DNA of 64,000 nt from Calditrichia bacterium (GTDB taxonomy: Bacteria > Calditrichota > Calditrichia > RBG-13-44-9 > J075): NCBI GenBank assembly GCA_028284905.1, contig JANQQU010000060.1, positions 1-64,000 on the forward strand. Reading direction: 5' to 3'. Position numbers and translations under genes: made by a program. The notes under the pieces were generated by a model. That model had not been told where the DNA came from, did not search any database, and worked only from the letters and a program-made list of their open reading frames with translations. The number at the start of each line of letters is the position of its first letter. Positions within the stretch are counted from its first letter, which is position 1. This document shows positions 34,601-43,947 of the stretch, piece by piece.

Positions 34601-36245
34601 CGGCGATCATTACCGGTAATTCATCTTCAACAGTGAGATGATAGCGTTTCGCCAGAGCAGGCGTTTCCGTTAGTCCACGAAAGATATCGAGGATGTCTTT
34701 CCGCTGGAGATGTTCCATAAACATCGTGGAGCGTGGGAGATGCCGTTGTTTTAGTTGCTCTTCAAATTCCGGATGAAACTCTTTCCGATATCCCAGCACC
34801 AGCTTGCCTTTGGGGCGATCTGCCGGGCGACCGAATATGCCACTAAGCATATCGCAAAAGCGCTGCAGTTCATCCGGCTGCTCAACATTTGGTCGGGTGA
34901 AAATTTCTTCTACCTGATCGAGTATAATCACGACCGGTTTACCAATCCGTGCTTCCAGGGCAAGCCATAATTGTCCCGGGGTCATCTTCTCCGGATCAAT
35001 TGCTATAGATTCAGGCTTATTGCTGCCAGCGGATACTTCGTCCTCTGAATTGTCGGGTTGTATTATTTTTCGCTCCTGCTCACCTTTCAAACGTTCAACA
35101 AGAGCTTCTACTTCCGATCTGATTGACTCGTCTGCACTTGCTGCCAGCGCTTCCAACTGTTCCAGAGCATTGTCATATTTTACTTGAGAATTATTTTCCG
35201 GAGGAGCATCATCGATTTTTGCCGGGGTGTCCCCAGGCATCTTCGGAAGTGTTTCCACCAGCTCTTTCAGCGCGACAGACAGCGTCCCGGCTGCGCCCTT
35301 GCCACGTATGCGTCGGATATAAGTAACTTGATACCCGGATTCCAGGCGAGGGTTTAGCCCGGCATCAAACAGGGAGGATTTACCAGCGCCGGATTGGCCA
35401 TACAGCAAGACAATTGGTGGGGAGTTTTTATCATGAATCCGATGATAGAGATCGCGAATGTAGTAAGAACGGCCAAAGAATATCTCGGCATGAGTGCGTT
35501 TGTAAGGTTGCAGAAAAAGGCAAGGCATTTCCGGAAGATCATGTTTGGGCGGTATCTCCGGCAATCCGAAAAGCGGATTCTCCGCCGCTTCCGGCAAACT
35601 CCATTTTTTCACTATTTCCGCGCCATCACGATAATAGATCGACCAGGGGAAGGCACTAACAGTCTTAAACTTTCCGTGAGGATAAACGGCGCGAAACTCG
35701 GATTTTCCTTTTTTGATTTTTACCTGGTCTACGGCTTCTTTCCAGGCGCGCTCCAGTGTGATGCCACTGGCGAGACCGCGATAAAATCTTTCCGACAAAT
35801 CCGTCGCGACAGCGTCATCGATCGGCTGCGCAGTACCAACGACAGCCGGCACACCGGCAGCAACCAGGTCTTCCGCTTGTTGCCGGGAAGAGCAACCATT
35901 GATGAAGACAAACTTCAGTCCTCTTTGCCGGGCCAAAAAGGAAACCAAGCCTTCGCTATGTGCCAGAGAACGTTCGCCTTCCGCAGTTTCCAGCAAGAGC
36001 AGATAATCCGAAGCATGCCCGCCATAATGGAACACCGCGATTCTGTCCTGGTATTGCTGGAAAACATCAAGGATGTCGTTGATGGAGGTGTTGGTTTCAT
36101 AGACCACCTCACAAAGCCCCGCTTGCTCAGCTTTCTGCAGGGCAGTACGAATCCGCCGTTGCTCCACCTTGAGATTGTGAAGGTAATCCTGCTGGTCATT
36201 GGCAAAGGCGAGGAAGATGACCGGTTTGCCGTTGTTTTTAGTCAT
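31656..36245 (-). CDS. CHAT protease - nSTAND-like ATPase - TM - WD40 protein
   Basis: 1529 residues. CHAT domain with His77 (FHYGGHASD) and Cys118 (FINGCSS). nSTAND-type ATPase with Walker A GQSGAGKSS (283-291) and Walker B IILDQVEEIF (Asp443), plus a helical C-lobe to about 740. A single membrane helix (LFIGGLLMVAAIIVLSISAFVA) lies near 765-790, then a short helical linker (ALRLAESAYA). From about 850 to 1500 come WD40 repeats (FSPDGxxVLTASxDxTARLW), at least 14, enough for two propellers. The first ~740 residues are collinear with the protein at 15834-20978, so the two differ mainly in the sensor. It probably assembles into an ATP-dependent oligomer that activates CHAT proteolysis when the propellers bind a signal. 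Confidence 0.93.
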   Translation of the reverse strand: MTKNNGKPVIFLAFANDQQDYLHNLKVEQRRIRTALQKAEQAGLCEVVYETNTSINDILDVFQQYQDRIAVFHYGGHASDYLLLLETAEGERSLAHSEGLVSFLARQRGLKFVFINGCSSRQQAEDLVAAGVPAVVGTAQPIDDAVATDLSERFYRGLASGITLERAWKEAVDQVKIKKGKSEFRAVYPHGKFKTVSAFPWSIYYRDGAEIVKKWSLPEAAENPLFGLPEIPPKHDLPEMPCLFLQPYKRTHAEIFFGRSYYIRDLYHRIHDKNSPPIVLLYGQSGAGKSSLFDAGLNPRLESGYQVTYIRRIRGKGAAGTLSVALKELVETLPKMPGDTPAKIDDAPPENNSQVKYDNALEQLEALAASADESIRSEVEALVERLKGEQERKIIQPDNSEDEVSAGSNKPESIAIDPEKMTPGQLWLALEARIGKPVVIILDQVEEIFTRPNVEQPDELQRFCDMLSGIFGRPADRPKGKLVLGYRKEFHPEFEEQLKQRHLPRSTMFMEHLQRKDILDIFRGLTETPALAKRYHLTVEDELPVMIADDLLEDKDSPVAPVLQILLTKMWNGAYEENPAAPRFSVALYQHIRKEGLAMGEFFAKQMSHLQQWRPEVVDSGLAMDVLHHHTTELGTSGVRGAEELKNTYAHRPDILNDLLNRCKTLYLLSESQRSAEYTSLSHDTLAPVVIQEYHRSDKPGQRAARVLGNKMPDFWRDEKSVWLDDADLEIVEAGALGMRQLSDKEKELLEISRQKKAEREQLRKRLFIGGLLMVAAIIVLSISAFVAKQEAEQAAKRAKSNLFAMHSSESRSNDHTIALRLAESAYAHDKTVAAQKSLLSTFYNAKEEREWFYKHYLSHPAEVKQVTLSPDESKLLTVAEDHKIRLWTIEGNLINTFGHDTTVYSATFSRNGDYILSASEDATARLWSGGGDSLQVFKHISNVYSAVFSPKGEKVLTASDDGEAALWLLDGKKVASFRHGIFVGINDAAFSPDGNKVLTAGRDGTVRVWDISEDAMQDSLRASVVLPHNDPAYSARFSPDGSMVLTAAYDDYARLWTASGDTLASYRHYTYKVPPQFSPDGSHIFVIEGQGLGKIYEIGEDYGIIIGGRVHKTFTHAEFFGQGLNILSAFEDNTARIWNEDSDDIVVCRHPDIVNWATATRNGQLLITASRDRSVRIWQAAATAGISIEHPGYVGVTSADIANSSAHIASGTESGDVYIWSGEGEQKAKMNHTDAVLMTTISPDESQILTASRDKSARLWSIHGAMIVSLPHDSTVYAAKFSPDGEKILTASLDGAARLWSKQGELLQNYAHDGWVISADFSPDGANVLTASGDSTARLWTIGGDVLTTFRHDSSLFSAVFSPDGESVLTTSWDRTARLWGTNGDSLATYRHNGTVSRAVFSPDGNYVLTTSWDNSARLWEREGKLLVTMMHDDWVVNAAFSPDGGQLLTISDDNTAKLWSLDGDELALFAHSGGVTAGGFTLDGLQILTAASDGTVRLWKTSEGIFQWLQNTPVYKLSEQDRQQYNF

Positions 36246-36270
36246 TTGGTTTTCCCTGTAAATGATTTTT

Positions 36271-36439
36271 CGTTGCTCGTTCTTCGTTGCTCGTCGATCG
36301 TTGTTTGTTAGTACTTCCCACAGAACAGTGGACTATAATTCAAGCTACATGTTTGATCTGTTCGAATTGATACACTTTCTAAAACATCAAGGAAGCTAAA
36401 GTTGGAAACGAAGAACGATCAACGATCAATGAACAACGG
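36271..36439. repeat. inverted repeat built from CGTTG/TCGTT units
   Basis: The left arm (36271-36311) has tandem CGTTGCTCGTTCTTCGTTGC-type units. The right arm (36401-36439) has the complementary type (ACGAAGAACGATCAACGATC...). They flank a 90-bp spacer between the CHAT-WD40 gene start and the caspase gene stop. The design is the same as the GGCAGT element at 13.2 kb. Confidence 0.65.
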
Positions 36440-36450
36440 CTATTCTCCCC

Positions 36451-39400
36451 TCACGATAAATTGCCGAGTTCTTTTTCTAACGTTTCATATTCATCCCGCC
36501 GCTTTTCCCATTCGCCAGCAGGTATTAATTGTAAAATCCCGTGGTCATCCATAGTCGTACCGGTGGACGCTTCAACCAACCTTGGCAGATGCTCTCCGGG
36601 GAAATCCAAATCTGCACGAATATTCAGTGTTTGCAGATTTTCTTCAGTGCTCCAAACATAGATTCTGGATTGCTCCCGATTAAAAACCGCCCCGGCGATT
36701 TTTGTATTCATGCGATCATACTTAAACGGGGCGGCCGCCGGCGTACCGTCTTTGGTATGCCAGAGGTTAACTGCGTAATCATCGGTCCAGGAGAGGATCA
36801 GTTTATTGTCAGGGCTTAGCAGTGCACCCCGTATATTCGCGGTATGCTTCATTGGCGGGGCTGCGGGGGCACCATCGCTCGATTGCCATAATCGTAGCCG
36901 GTCACCGCTCCAGCCAAGTATGAGCGTATCATCGTTGCTAAAAAGCATATCGTTCCGACCCCCGCCACTCATCAGCAGGGCACATGGCGCCCCGCCAGCT
37001 TTAAAATCTTCTGTTCGACATAGATTACCATTAAAAACGAAACAGGTCCCATCGTTGCTCATTATCGGAGCGGTATGCTCCGCTTCAGCTCGTTGAAAAC
37101 ATTCCGTTTTACCGTTCACTTGCATCCATAAATAAAGCATTTTTTTATGCTCAGAGTGGGAAAGGATCACAGATGCGTCGTGATTGAATACAGGGTCTGA
37201 ATAATCTCCACTCAGTCTGTGCTTTTCAATTTGCGCACCTTCAGCCACAGACCACACCCGTAAAGTGGTGCCGCCCCAGCTGACAATCCGCTCGCCATCC
37301 GCCGTAAATTTCGCCCCGGCCAGATTAGAATGTTTCAGAGTGGCGATCCGTTTCCCGCCACACGCATCCCAGAGTCGTATGCTACCATTTCCCCCTTCCG
37401 TTCCCGTCAGGACAATTGTCCCTTGCGCGTTAAAAGCTGGGCCGATCTCTACAAAGACATCCCGCTTTAAATAGGAAACAGCCGGTTGAAAAAAGACAAC
37501 GCCTGGATTACGATGGGATTGCTTAAGCGTATGCCGGGTTTCCAGGAGCAATCGTCCATCCGCTGCATCCCACAAATGCGCGAGCGCCTGCCTGTCACTC
37601 CATGTCAGTATTCGCGAGCAGTCTCTGTTATAAACTGAACCATTCACAGCGAGATCTTCGATGCCATAACTCCGCATATGATCATTACTGCGATCTACCG
37701 CCTCATTTAGCGCTTCGATTTGCGGGTTTTCATTCAACGCCAGCGTTTTCGCCTGGTGTTTTCCGTTTGCGACCTTTAATTCGGTTAAGGCGCCAGTGCT
37801 CTTTGCCAGCAATAATCGAGAATGTTCACTGCTCGCACTAAGGCTCCCGCTATGGGGCAAATAGACCGGATCGGAAGGCCGCATTTCCCACAAACGCAAA
37901 GTGCCGTCATTATGTTTACTAAGAATAGCCGTTTGGGCAGGCAGAAAACGAACACTTTTCGTATCCACTATCATCCCACACTGATTTCCGGTTTTCGCAT
38001 CCCACACTCGCGCGACTTCATCGGCCAGGGTAAGTATCCTTACGCATTCATTGTCCTCAAAAAATTTCCCACTCCAGTAAGTGTCGGGATTGGCCCGAGC
38101 TTCCGAAGTTTCGTCCGTCTGCTGGTAAAATTGTGCCTCGGTAACCTCAGCCGAATGATGCAACCGCGCGACAATCTTACCCCATCTATCCCACAGAATC
38201 GCTGTGTTGGCGCCGCAGGAAAGTATCAGGGAATCATAGTCATCGCGGCAAAAAAAGGCCTGTTCTACATTGCCCGGTTTTTCCCACACGCCCCGGCCGT
38301 CTGCGGTGACCATTTCTTTGGAGCGCACTTCATTATAGAGATGCTGCACCGAAGCCACTTCCCCACCTGTCTGAAAGTCCCAAAGGCGCACAATGCCATT
38401 ATCATAACCGATTAATAGCAGAGACCCGTCATAATTAAACTCAGTCACTAATACATGCAGCATATCTCCCGGCGGCTGAATGATTTTCGAGTTTTTAGGC
38501 TGTGTACTGTCCCATATTCCCACCAGGCCATTATCCGTCGAGGTTACCAGTCGTTTACCATCTTTACTGAATCGATGGTTCATAGACTTGATTTCACCTT
38601 CATGGTCCAGTTCGGCGAGTAATTTGCCGTTTTTAGTTTGCCTTAATTGCATCTTGCCTGCCGCTTTAAACCAACTAAGCACCAGCGAACCATCGTCGTT
38701 GAAGCAGGCGTCACCTTGTAAATCCATCAATTTCCAATGAGCGAGTAGTTTTTTCTTCTCAAAATTCCAGAGTTGGAAATGGATCATATAGCGACCTTCA
38801 TAGCCATCTACGTTAGGTATAAAATCACCTCTCATACAGCTAATCAATACCCCGGCGCGGCGGCGGATCGTCAAGCTTCGGATATCCCCTCCATCTTCAC
38901 CGATCGCTTCATGAACGATCTCTGTTGTCTCCCCGCTTAGCGCATCCCATAAGCGGACTGTTAAGCCGTCCGTTTCGCGATAAATGTCTTCATTTAGAAC
39001 AAAGTAGCCCTCGCCTTCCTGTTTCGAATAAACCACATCCCCGCTCTTTACATCCCAGGCGTAAATGTTTACTTCCCAACCGGACTCACCATCGCCCGAT
39101 GCCCTCAGTTTCAGCACTGCACCATCCCCACTGAAATCAAGATTTAGATGTTCGCCCTTATATCTCATCTGCTTGCCAATCGGTTTTCCGTCTTCCGCAC
39201 GCCAAAGGCGTAAATGCTGACTGTCGCGAGTAAGGACAAAGGTATCATTGCAGACGAAGTATGCCTCCTTCAGATTACGGTGTTTCAAAATTGCCAGCGG
39301 TTTATTCTCAGAAATCTGCCATAAGTATACGGTGTTTTTACCAACGCTGAGCATCCGGCTACTGTCCGCATTGAGTTGAAATTCACCACTGTCTTCGTGA

Positions 39401-41865
39401 TTCAGGATGTTGGTCAATTGTAAATTCAGATGAGGGAAATTGTGGAGATTAAAATTCTGTTGAAAGGCCGTTTTTCCGATTTGCGCCATTACTTCCCCGG
39501 AGCGGGACAGGTAGTGTGCCGATTGGAGCAGATTGCCTTTCTCACGGGCGGTTTGTGCATTAATGATGTAATTACGAGATAAACGGGTGGCCAACTCCTC
39601 GCGTTCCTTTTCGATGCGGGCAATAATATCTGCCCGCCGTGCCAGGCTTGCCTCTACAAAATCGGTCTCCCGTTTGTTCAACCAATTACTTTCTGATTCA
39701 AGCACATTTTTCAACTGATCCAGCCGGGGATCGTTTTCCCACAGCAGGGATTCTCCGGTGCGAGGATCAACCCCATCTCCGGCACTTTCCCCTTCATGCT
39801 TTTGTCGGTGGGCCAGGTAATCGATCACTCTTTGATTGAGTCGTCGTTGTAAATGAATGGTGTCATTACCAAACGTATTCATCCATTCATACAGCGTTCC
39901 CCAGGCACGCATCAGGGCATCGTGGGCCGGCTCGATATATTTTTCGCTGCTTTCTTCGGAAGTACCGCTAACAATCAGCCGGCTATCTACCAAATCGGCA
40001 ATCGCCTTTTCTACCCGCTTATTCTCTGCCGCATCAGCATAAACCAGTTCATCAACCATCACCCGGCGGCTGGTCACTTCTCCGCCCTCAATGGATACCA
40101 TCCGCAGGAAAAGATTGCGCAGAGTTATTTTCAAAGCATCATCAAATTGCTCGTAAAGGCGATCAGCCTTGCTGCGTAATGCACCGCGCACACCGCCCAG
40201 CTTCTGGTAATCTTTCTCATTGAAATTGCGGAACTTGCTGCCACCACTGCGTTGTACATAAGTTTCGTAAAGTTCACTCATTGTATATGACAACAAGGGC
40301 AACGCTCCCGGCGCTTGTAGCACTTCTTCAACAATTTTATCGACAAGTTGCGGCGGCTCAAAAACAAAGGAGGCCTGGATCGCCGGCATTGCTACGACCT
40401 CTTTTAAATCCTCTGCACTAAACGGCGGCACATTGAAGCGCCCGGATTGCCAGTATTCGCCTAAATATCCTTTATCCAGCTGTGGCTCAAAATCGGAGCG
40501 CAGCGTGAGGATGATTTTCAGGTCGTCTTCACCGGTTTTGTCGAGTAATTCTCTTAACGCCGCAACATACTGATCCCGCTCATCCTTATCGGCGCAGCGG
40601 GTGATCAGCTCTTCATATTGATCGATCAAGAGAACGGTTGGTTTTTCTGAAAAGGCTTTTAATAAATCTGCTCTAATTCCTTTATCCAGAGATTTCGGCG
40701 CTTGGGTGACCCCGGATTGCAAAAGCACTTCTTCAAGAGTTTCTATCGGCGCATTTCCCGGACGAACAACTGGAAGGATTCGAAAACCGTCATCGCGCAG
40801 TCGTGGTAAAAGGCCGGCCTTAATCACCGAAGATTTGCCGCTGCCGGAAGGCCCGGTAATAACCATCAGGCGATTGCCGGGAATCTTTGCCTGCAAATCC
40901 TTAACAACCTGGTCCCGACCGTAAAACAACTCCCGGTCGGATTCATTATAGGATTTCAATCCTTTATAGGGATTCTGATCCGGCACCGGGGGAAGATTGA
41001 GGCGATGGGTGGGATGAAGAAAAACGAACTCTCCCTTGTCATGTTTGCCTAAAGGGAAAAAACCGGGTGTTTGCCGCTTCTTCTCACTGGCCTTGATGGT
41101 GGCCGGTTCCACCCGGTCGCGGATATAGGAGTACAATTCTGTTGCGGTAATTACGCCATCACCTTCTTCACCATCCTTGACATCCGCCTTTCCGGCAAGA
41201 CCATCCATTAAGGCGAGGGCGAAGGGAGAATGCTCTCGATTGCGATCATCCACGCCGCGGTCGCCCGGTTTACCGAGCAGCATGTCGAGCGCCTTCTGGT
41301 CGTAGGAAGCAGAGGTAATCACCTGCCAGGCCGGATCGGTAATAAATCGATCGAAGCGTTCCTTGTAGAGTTTCTTCGGACGGAAAACACCACCGGCGCG
41401 GGTGCCGTCAGACCATTTGAATGCGCCGGAAAAGCAACAATCCAACACCAGCAGCACATGTCTGCACTCCAGACGGGTGATGGCTTTGTGGAATATTTCC
41501 ATCGGGATAAAAGTCTTTTTATTTGCAGGATCCGCATCCACCGGCAGAATATAGCCGGCCGGACCTTCGTCGCTATCGTCGGCAATACCATGTCCTGCAT
41601 AGTAGAAGAACACCCGGTCTTTCGGGCCCACTTTTTCCTGCAGGGTTTTCTCCAACAGATTACTCAGTTCATCCCCATTGGCATTCAGCAGGGGAGGATA
41701 TACTTTAAAGTGTTGTTGCTGTGCCAACACCTCGGCCACTTTCCGGGCATCGCTTACAGCCGTTTGCAACGCGGCGAGGTGCTGATAATCATCGATGCCC
41801 ACCAGAAAGGCATGACTGGTAGAAAACTTTTTATCGAGTGCTGTTGAAGTATAAGAATCGGACAT
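36451..41865 (-). CDS. caspase (C14) - nSTAND-like ATPase - WD40 protein
   Basis: 1804 residues. The N-terminal caspase/metacaspase-like domain has His92 (YYAGHGIAD) and Cys144 (LDCCFSG). After a linker (GLKSYNESDRELFYGRD) comes the ATPase: Walker A GPSGSGKSS (Lys344) and Walker B LLIDQYEEL (Asp415), then a winged-helix/helical part (EGGEVTSRR). From about 830 to the end lie long, partly degenerate WD40 repeats. Unlike its relatives I see no membrane helix between ATPase and WD40. Caspase-STAND-WD40 proteins are known in bacteria as regulated-death or signalling candidates; the substrate here is unknown. The next gene upstream is divergent, so this is the first gene of its transcript. Confidence 0.93.
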   Translation of the reverse strand: MSDSYTSTALDKKFSTSHAFLVGIDDYQHLAALQTAVSDARKVAEVLAQQQHFKVYPPLLNANGDELSNLLEKTLQEKVGPKDRVFFYYAGHGIADDSDEGPAGYILPVDADPANKKTFIPMEIFHKAITRLECRHVLLVLDCCFSGAFKWSDGTRAGGVFRPKKLYKERFDRFITDPAWQVITSASYDQKALDMLLGKPGDRGVDDRNREHSPFALALMDGLAGKADVKDGEEGDGVITATELYSYIRDRVEPATIKASEKKRQTPGFFPLGKHDKGEFVFLHPTHRLNLPPVPDQNPYKGLKSYNESDRELFYGRDQVVKDLQAKIPGNRLMVITGPSGSGKSSVIKAGLLPRLRDDGFRILPVVRPGNAPIETLEEVLLQSGVTQAPKSLDKGIRADLLKAFSEKPTVLLIDQYEELITRCADKDERDQYVAALRELLDKTGEDDLKIILTLRSDFEPQLDKGYLGEYWQSGRFNVPPFSAEDLKEVVAMPAIQASFVFEPPQLVDKIVEEVLQAPGALPLLSYTMSELYETYVQRSGGSKFRNFNEKDYQKLGGVRGALRSKADRLYEQFDDALKITLRNLFLRMVSIEGGEVTSRRVMVDELVYADAAENKRVEKAIADLVDSRLIVSGTSEESSEKYIEPAHDALMRAWGTLYEWMNTFGNDTIHLQRRLNQRVIDYLAHRQKHEGESAGDGVDPRTGESLLWENDPRLDQLKNVLESESNWLNKRETDFVEASLARRADIIARIEKEREELATRLSRNYIINAQTAREKGNLLQSAHYLSRSGEVMAQIGKTAFQQNFNLHNFPHLNLQLTNILNHEDSGEFQLNADSSRMLSVGKNTVYLWQISENKPLAILKHRNLKEAYFVCNDTFVLTRDSQHLRLWRAEDGKPIGKQMRYKGEHLNLDFSGDGAVLKLRASGDGESGWEVNIYAWDVKSGDVVYSKQEGEGYFVLNEDIYRETDGLTVRLWDALSGETTEIVHEAIGEDGGDIRSLTIRRRAGVLISCMRGDFIPNVDGYEGRYMIHFQLWNFEKKKLLAHWKLMDLQGDACFNDDGSLVLSWFKAAGKMQLRQTKNGKLLAELDHEGEIKSMNHRFSKDGKRLVTSTDNGLVGIWDSTQPKNSKIIQPPGDMLHVLVTEFNYDGSLLLIGYDNGIVRLWDFQTGGEVASVQHLYNEVRSKEMVTADGRGVWEKPGNVEQAFFCRDDYDSLILSCGANTAILWDRWGKIVARLHHSAEVTEAQFYQQTDETSEARANPDTYWSGKFFEDNECVRILTLADEVARVWDAKTGNQCGMIVDTKSVRFLPAQTAILSKHNDGTLRLWEMRPSDPVYLPHSGSLSASSEHSRLLLAKSTGALTELKVANGKHQAKTLALNENPQIEALNEAVDRSNDHMRSYGIEDLAVNGSVYNRDCSRILTWSDRQALAHLWDAADGRLLLETRHTLKQSHRNPGVVFFQPAVSYLKRDVFVEIGPAFNAQGTIVLTGTEGGNGSIRLWDACGGKRIATLKHSNLAGAKFTADGERIVSWGGTTLRVWSVAEGAQIEKHRLSGDYSDPVFNHDASVILSHSEHKKMLYLWMQVNGKTECFQRAEAEHTAPIMSNDGTCFVFNGNLCRTEDFKAGGAPCALLMSGGGRNDMLFSNDDTLILGWSGDRLRLWQSSDGAPAAPPMKHTANIRGALLSPDNKLILSWTDDYAVNLWHTKDGTPAAAPFKYDRMNTKIAGAVFNREQSRIYVWSTEENLQTLNIRADLDFPGEHLPRLVEASTGTTMDDHGILQLIPAGEWEKRRDEYETLEKELGNLS

Positions 41866-42065
41866 GCGTTTCTCGAAAATGATTTGTCTTAAGAATTGCT
41901 CAGGAAATCACCGGGAATTTATCGTTTCGGCCGGAGATATACAAATCGCACCAACTTTATTTAAGTTCTGAAATAATTAGGATATATCCCGGAGATAAAA
42001 TTGTCTATTTCAGGGTTAATCAATATATTTTCTGGAAATTTCATATTCACGAGAAAGGGGCTTTT
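41866..42065. promoter_or_regulatory. divergent promoter region, caspase-WD40 / secreted protease
   Basis: 200 AT-rich bases between the divergent starts at 41865 and 42066. Both promoters must lie here, so the caspase hub and the secreted protease pair could be co-regulated. No convincing operator palindrome is seen. Confidence 0.45.
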
Positions 42066-43754
42066 ATGCAGCGCAATTCGTTTGTTCTTTTGGTTTCTGG
42101 CTTACTTCTATTCAGCAGCGCTTTTTTCTATTTGACTGCGCAGCAATCTGTCGTTGCTATTGATGTGAATAATGACAATAAGTACGATGGCCATGGCGTT
42201 GCCTGGAAAGCACCTGGCGCCCCCGGAAATTTCGTGGTGACAACCCTGCATCTCGTCGCCGGAAGGCATAACATGAACGTCCAGACATCAGCCGGCGTTG
42301 GCAAAGCGAATATCGTTAAGGTATACACCGATGCCGATCTGGCATTGCTGGGAGTGCAAGGCCTAGCGCTCCAGCATATCCAGGCGGACAATGCCGCGGT
42401 GCCGCCCCAGTCTGCCCAATATTGGGCCTTTGACAACCTGAACAGGCGGTTTGATAATAGCCCAATCAAGATGCGCGGCAACAAGGCTCTGGGAAATTTG
42501 CATGTAAAGCTGAAAAAACCGCAAAATTTGCAAAAATTCACCCAAAATTTGTGTAAACCGCAGTACCCATCGTTGCAGGCAAGTGTGATCAAATTGAAAA
42601 CCCCGGTTCGCCCCGGCCATTCCGGTTCGCCAATTATCAATGCCAATGGACAGCTGGTTGGCTTAATCGATGGTGGGCTGGTGAATATCGGTATTCAAAA
42701 CGTATTTTGGTCCGTACCGGCAAAACATTTCAACACGCTTTGGAACCAGCCCCCGTACCAAAATCAACTGGGGCAATGCAAGAGCGACACAAAATTTCTC
42801 TACAGCGGTGCCAGAACGGTTGTCGAAGATGATCGCCGCTACATTGAGATCTTCTCTCTCGGCAAATCCGGGCAAATGAAATTTGAGGAGATTTATTATA
42901 CTATGCTGGAAGAAGATCAGCGATATGTCCAGGAGCTGCTACAAGAAGAAAGAGAATACTTAAGTCAGGCTTCATTTGAAGAGCAACAACGTCTCGGAGC
43001 GCCTGTAATGCTCGAGGAGTTGCTTCAAGAAACCGTCGAGGTTTATGTCGACTACACCACTGGTGCAACTATTGCGTTTCCGGTTGGATACGACATCACC
43101 CAGCAAGAGAAACGGAATGACGGTGATGAAGACCAACCACCCGCCGGGGTAAATCTGATCGAATTTGATGGCAGCGGCGAATGGGCAGATCTGGACGGAT
43201 TCATTGTTGTCGCAAATAAAGACAACAGATATGACACGGAAATTGTTCGGGAATGGTACAACAGATACCTGGAAGATGAATATGAAGTCTCGGAGCTAAA
43301 GCTCGAATTTTCATCGGCATTTAGCGATGCTTACGACGATAGTGAAGACTCCTTCTTTGACAGCTTTCATGCATATGTTTCCTATGATGGTGACAACAAC
43401 CAGGGTGAAGGAAACGAACAATTCGATTTTCAGAATCAGGATCAGTTTAACAATCAGAATGAATTCGAGAATCAGGATCCGGAACAATTTAACAATGAAA
43501 ACGAGAATGCTTTTGATAATCAGTTTCAGGAGAACAATAATGAGAACGAGTTTAACAATCAGTTCCAGGATGATGCCGGCAACCAGGAAGGCCAGGATGA
43601 ATTCTCAGTAACTTCTGCGATCACCATCGATGATTTTCAATTTTTAGGCATCGCTTTCAAGTCCGACAATCTGGAGAAACAAGGCCGGGATACCCGGAAA
43701 CGTTTTTACCTGATGGAGATTTGTATTTCACTGGCTGGCTTCCAGTACAATTAA
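42066..43754 (+). CDS. secreted trypsin-like protease with Asn/Gln-rich C-terminal segment
   Basis: 562 residues. Signal peptide (about 1-26). A Ca-loop-like stretch (DVNNDNKYDG, residues 33-42) opens the mature protein. Trypsin-like triad: His62 (TTLHLVAG), Asp91 (DADLALL), Ser186 (PGHSGSPI). A middle domain of acidic alpha/beta character follows, then an Asn/Gln/Glu/Phe-rich low-complexity tract (about 445-515, NQ- and FN-type repeats) that looks prion-like. The last ~45 residues (ITIDDFQFLGIAF ... FYLMEICISLAGFQYN) are almost the same as in the next gene. Start supported by AAAGGGG. It and its paralog are the only plus-strand genes in the island and probably act outside the cytoplasm. Confidence 0.87.
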   Translation: MQRNSFVLLVSGLLLFSSAFFYLTAQQSVVAIDVNNDNKYDGHGVAWKAPGAPGNFVVTTLHLVAGRHNMNVQTSAGVGKANIVKVYTDADLALLGVQGLALQHIQADNAAVPPQSAQYWAFDNLNRRFDNSPIKMRGNKALGNLHVKLKKPQNLQKFTQNLCKPQYPSLQASVIKLKTPVRPGHSGSPIINANGQLVGLIDGGLVNIGIQNVFWSVPAKHFNTLWNQPPYQNQLGQCKSDTKFLYSGARTVVEDDRRYIEIFSLGKSGQMKFEEIYYTMLEEDQRYVQELLQEEREYLSQASFEEQQRLGAPVMLEELLQETVEVYVDYTTGATIAFPVGYDITQQEKRNDGDEDQPPAGVNLIEFDGSGEWADLDGFIVVANKDNRYDTEIVREWYNRYLEDEYEVSELKLEFSSAFSDAYDDSEDSFFDSFHAYVSYDGDNNQGEGNEQFDFQNQDQFNNQNEFENQDPEQFNNENENAFDNQFQENNNENEFNNQFQDDAGNQEGQDEFSVTSAITIDDFQFLGIAFKSDNLEKQGRDTRKRFYLMEICISLAGFQYN

Positions 43755-43789
43755 TGTTTTCGGTAGTGTTAAAGAAGCAATGCTGCAAG

Positions 43790-43879
43790 CTGTCATCGCG
43801 AGGAGTGCAGCGACGTGGCGATCTTTCTATGGATGCAACTTATGAGATTGCTTCGGCAAAAAACGCCTCGCAATGACAG
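43790..43879. repeat. intergenic palindrome (CTGTCATCGCGAGG type), intact copy
   Basis: A 90-bp element beginning CTGTCATCGCGAGGAGTG and ending CGCCTCGCAATGACAG, an imperfect inverted repeat. It is the reverse complement of the copy at 14649-15831 (same internal GCCGAAGC.AT, GTTGCAT and GCACTCCTCGC blocks). It lies between the two paralogous protease genes. Confidence 0.82.
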
Positions 43880-43947
43880 ATCCAATAGCATTACATGTTT
43901 ATCACTACCATGCTTTCTAAATATTGATTTCACAAGGAGGCTACAGA

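Noticed and set aside
35394-36311. Long + strand open frame (305 codons) opposite the CHAT-WD40 gene
   Set aside because: It is antisense to conserved CHAT/ATPase coding sequence, its translation has no recognisable domain, and it has no ribosome-binding site.
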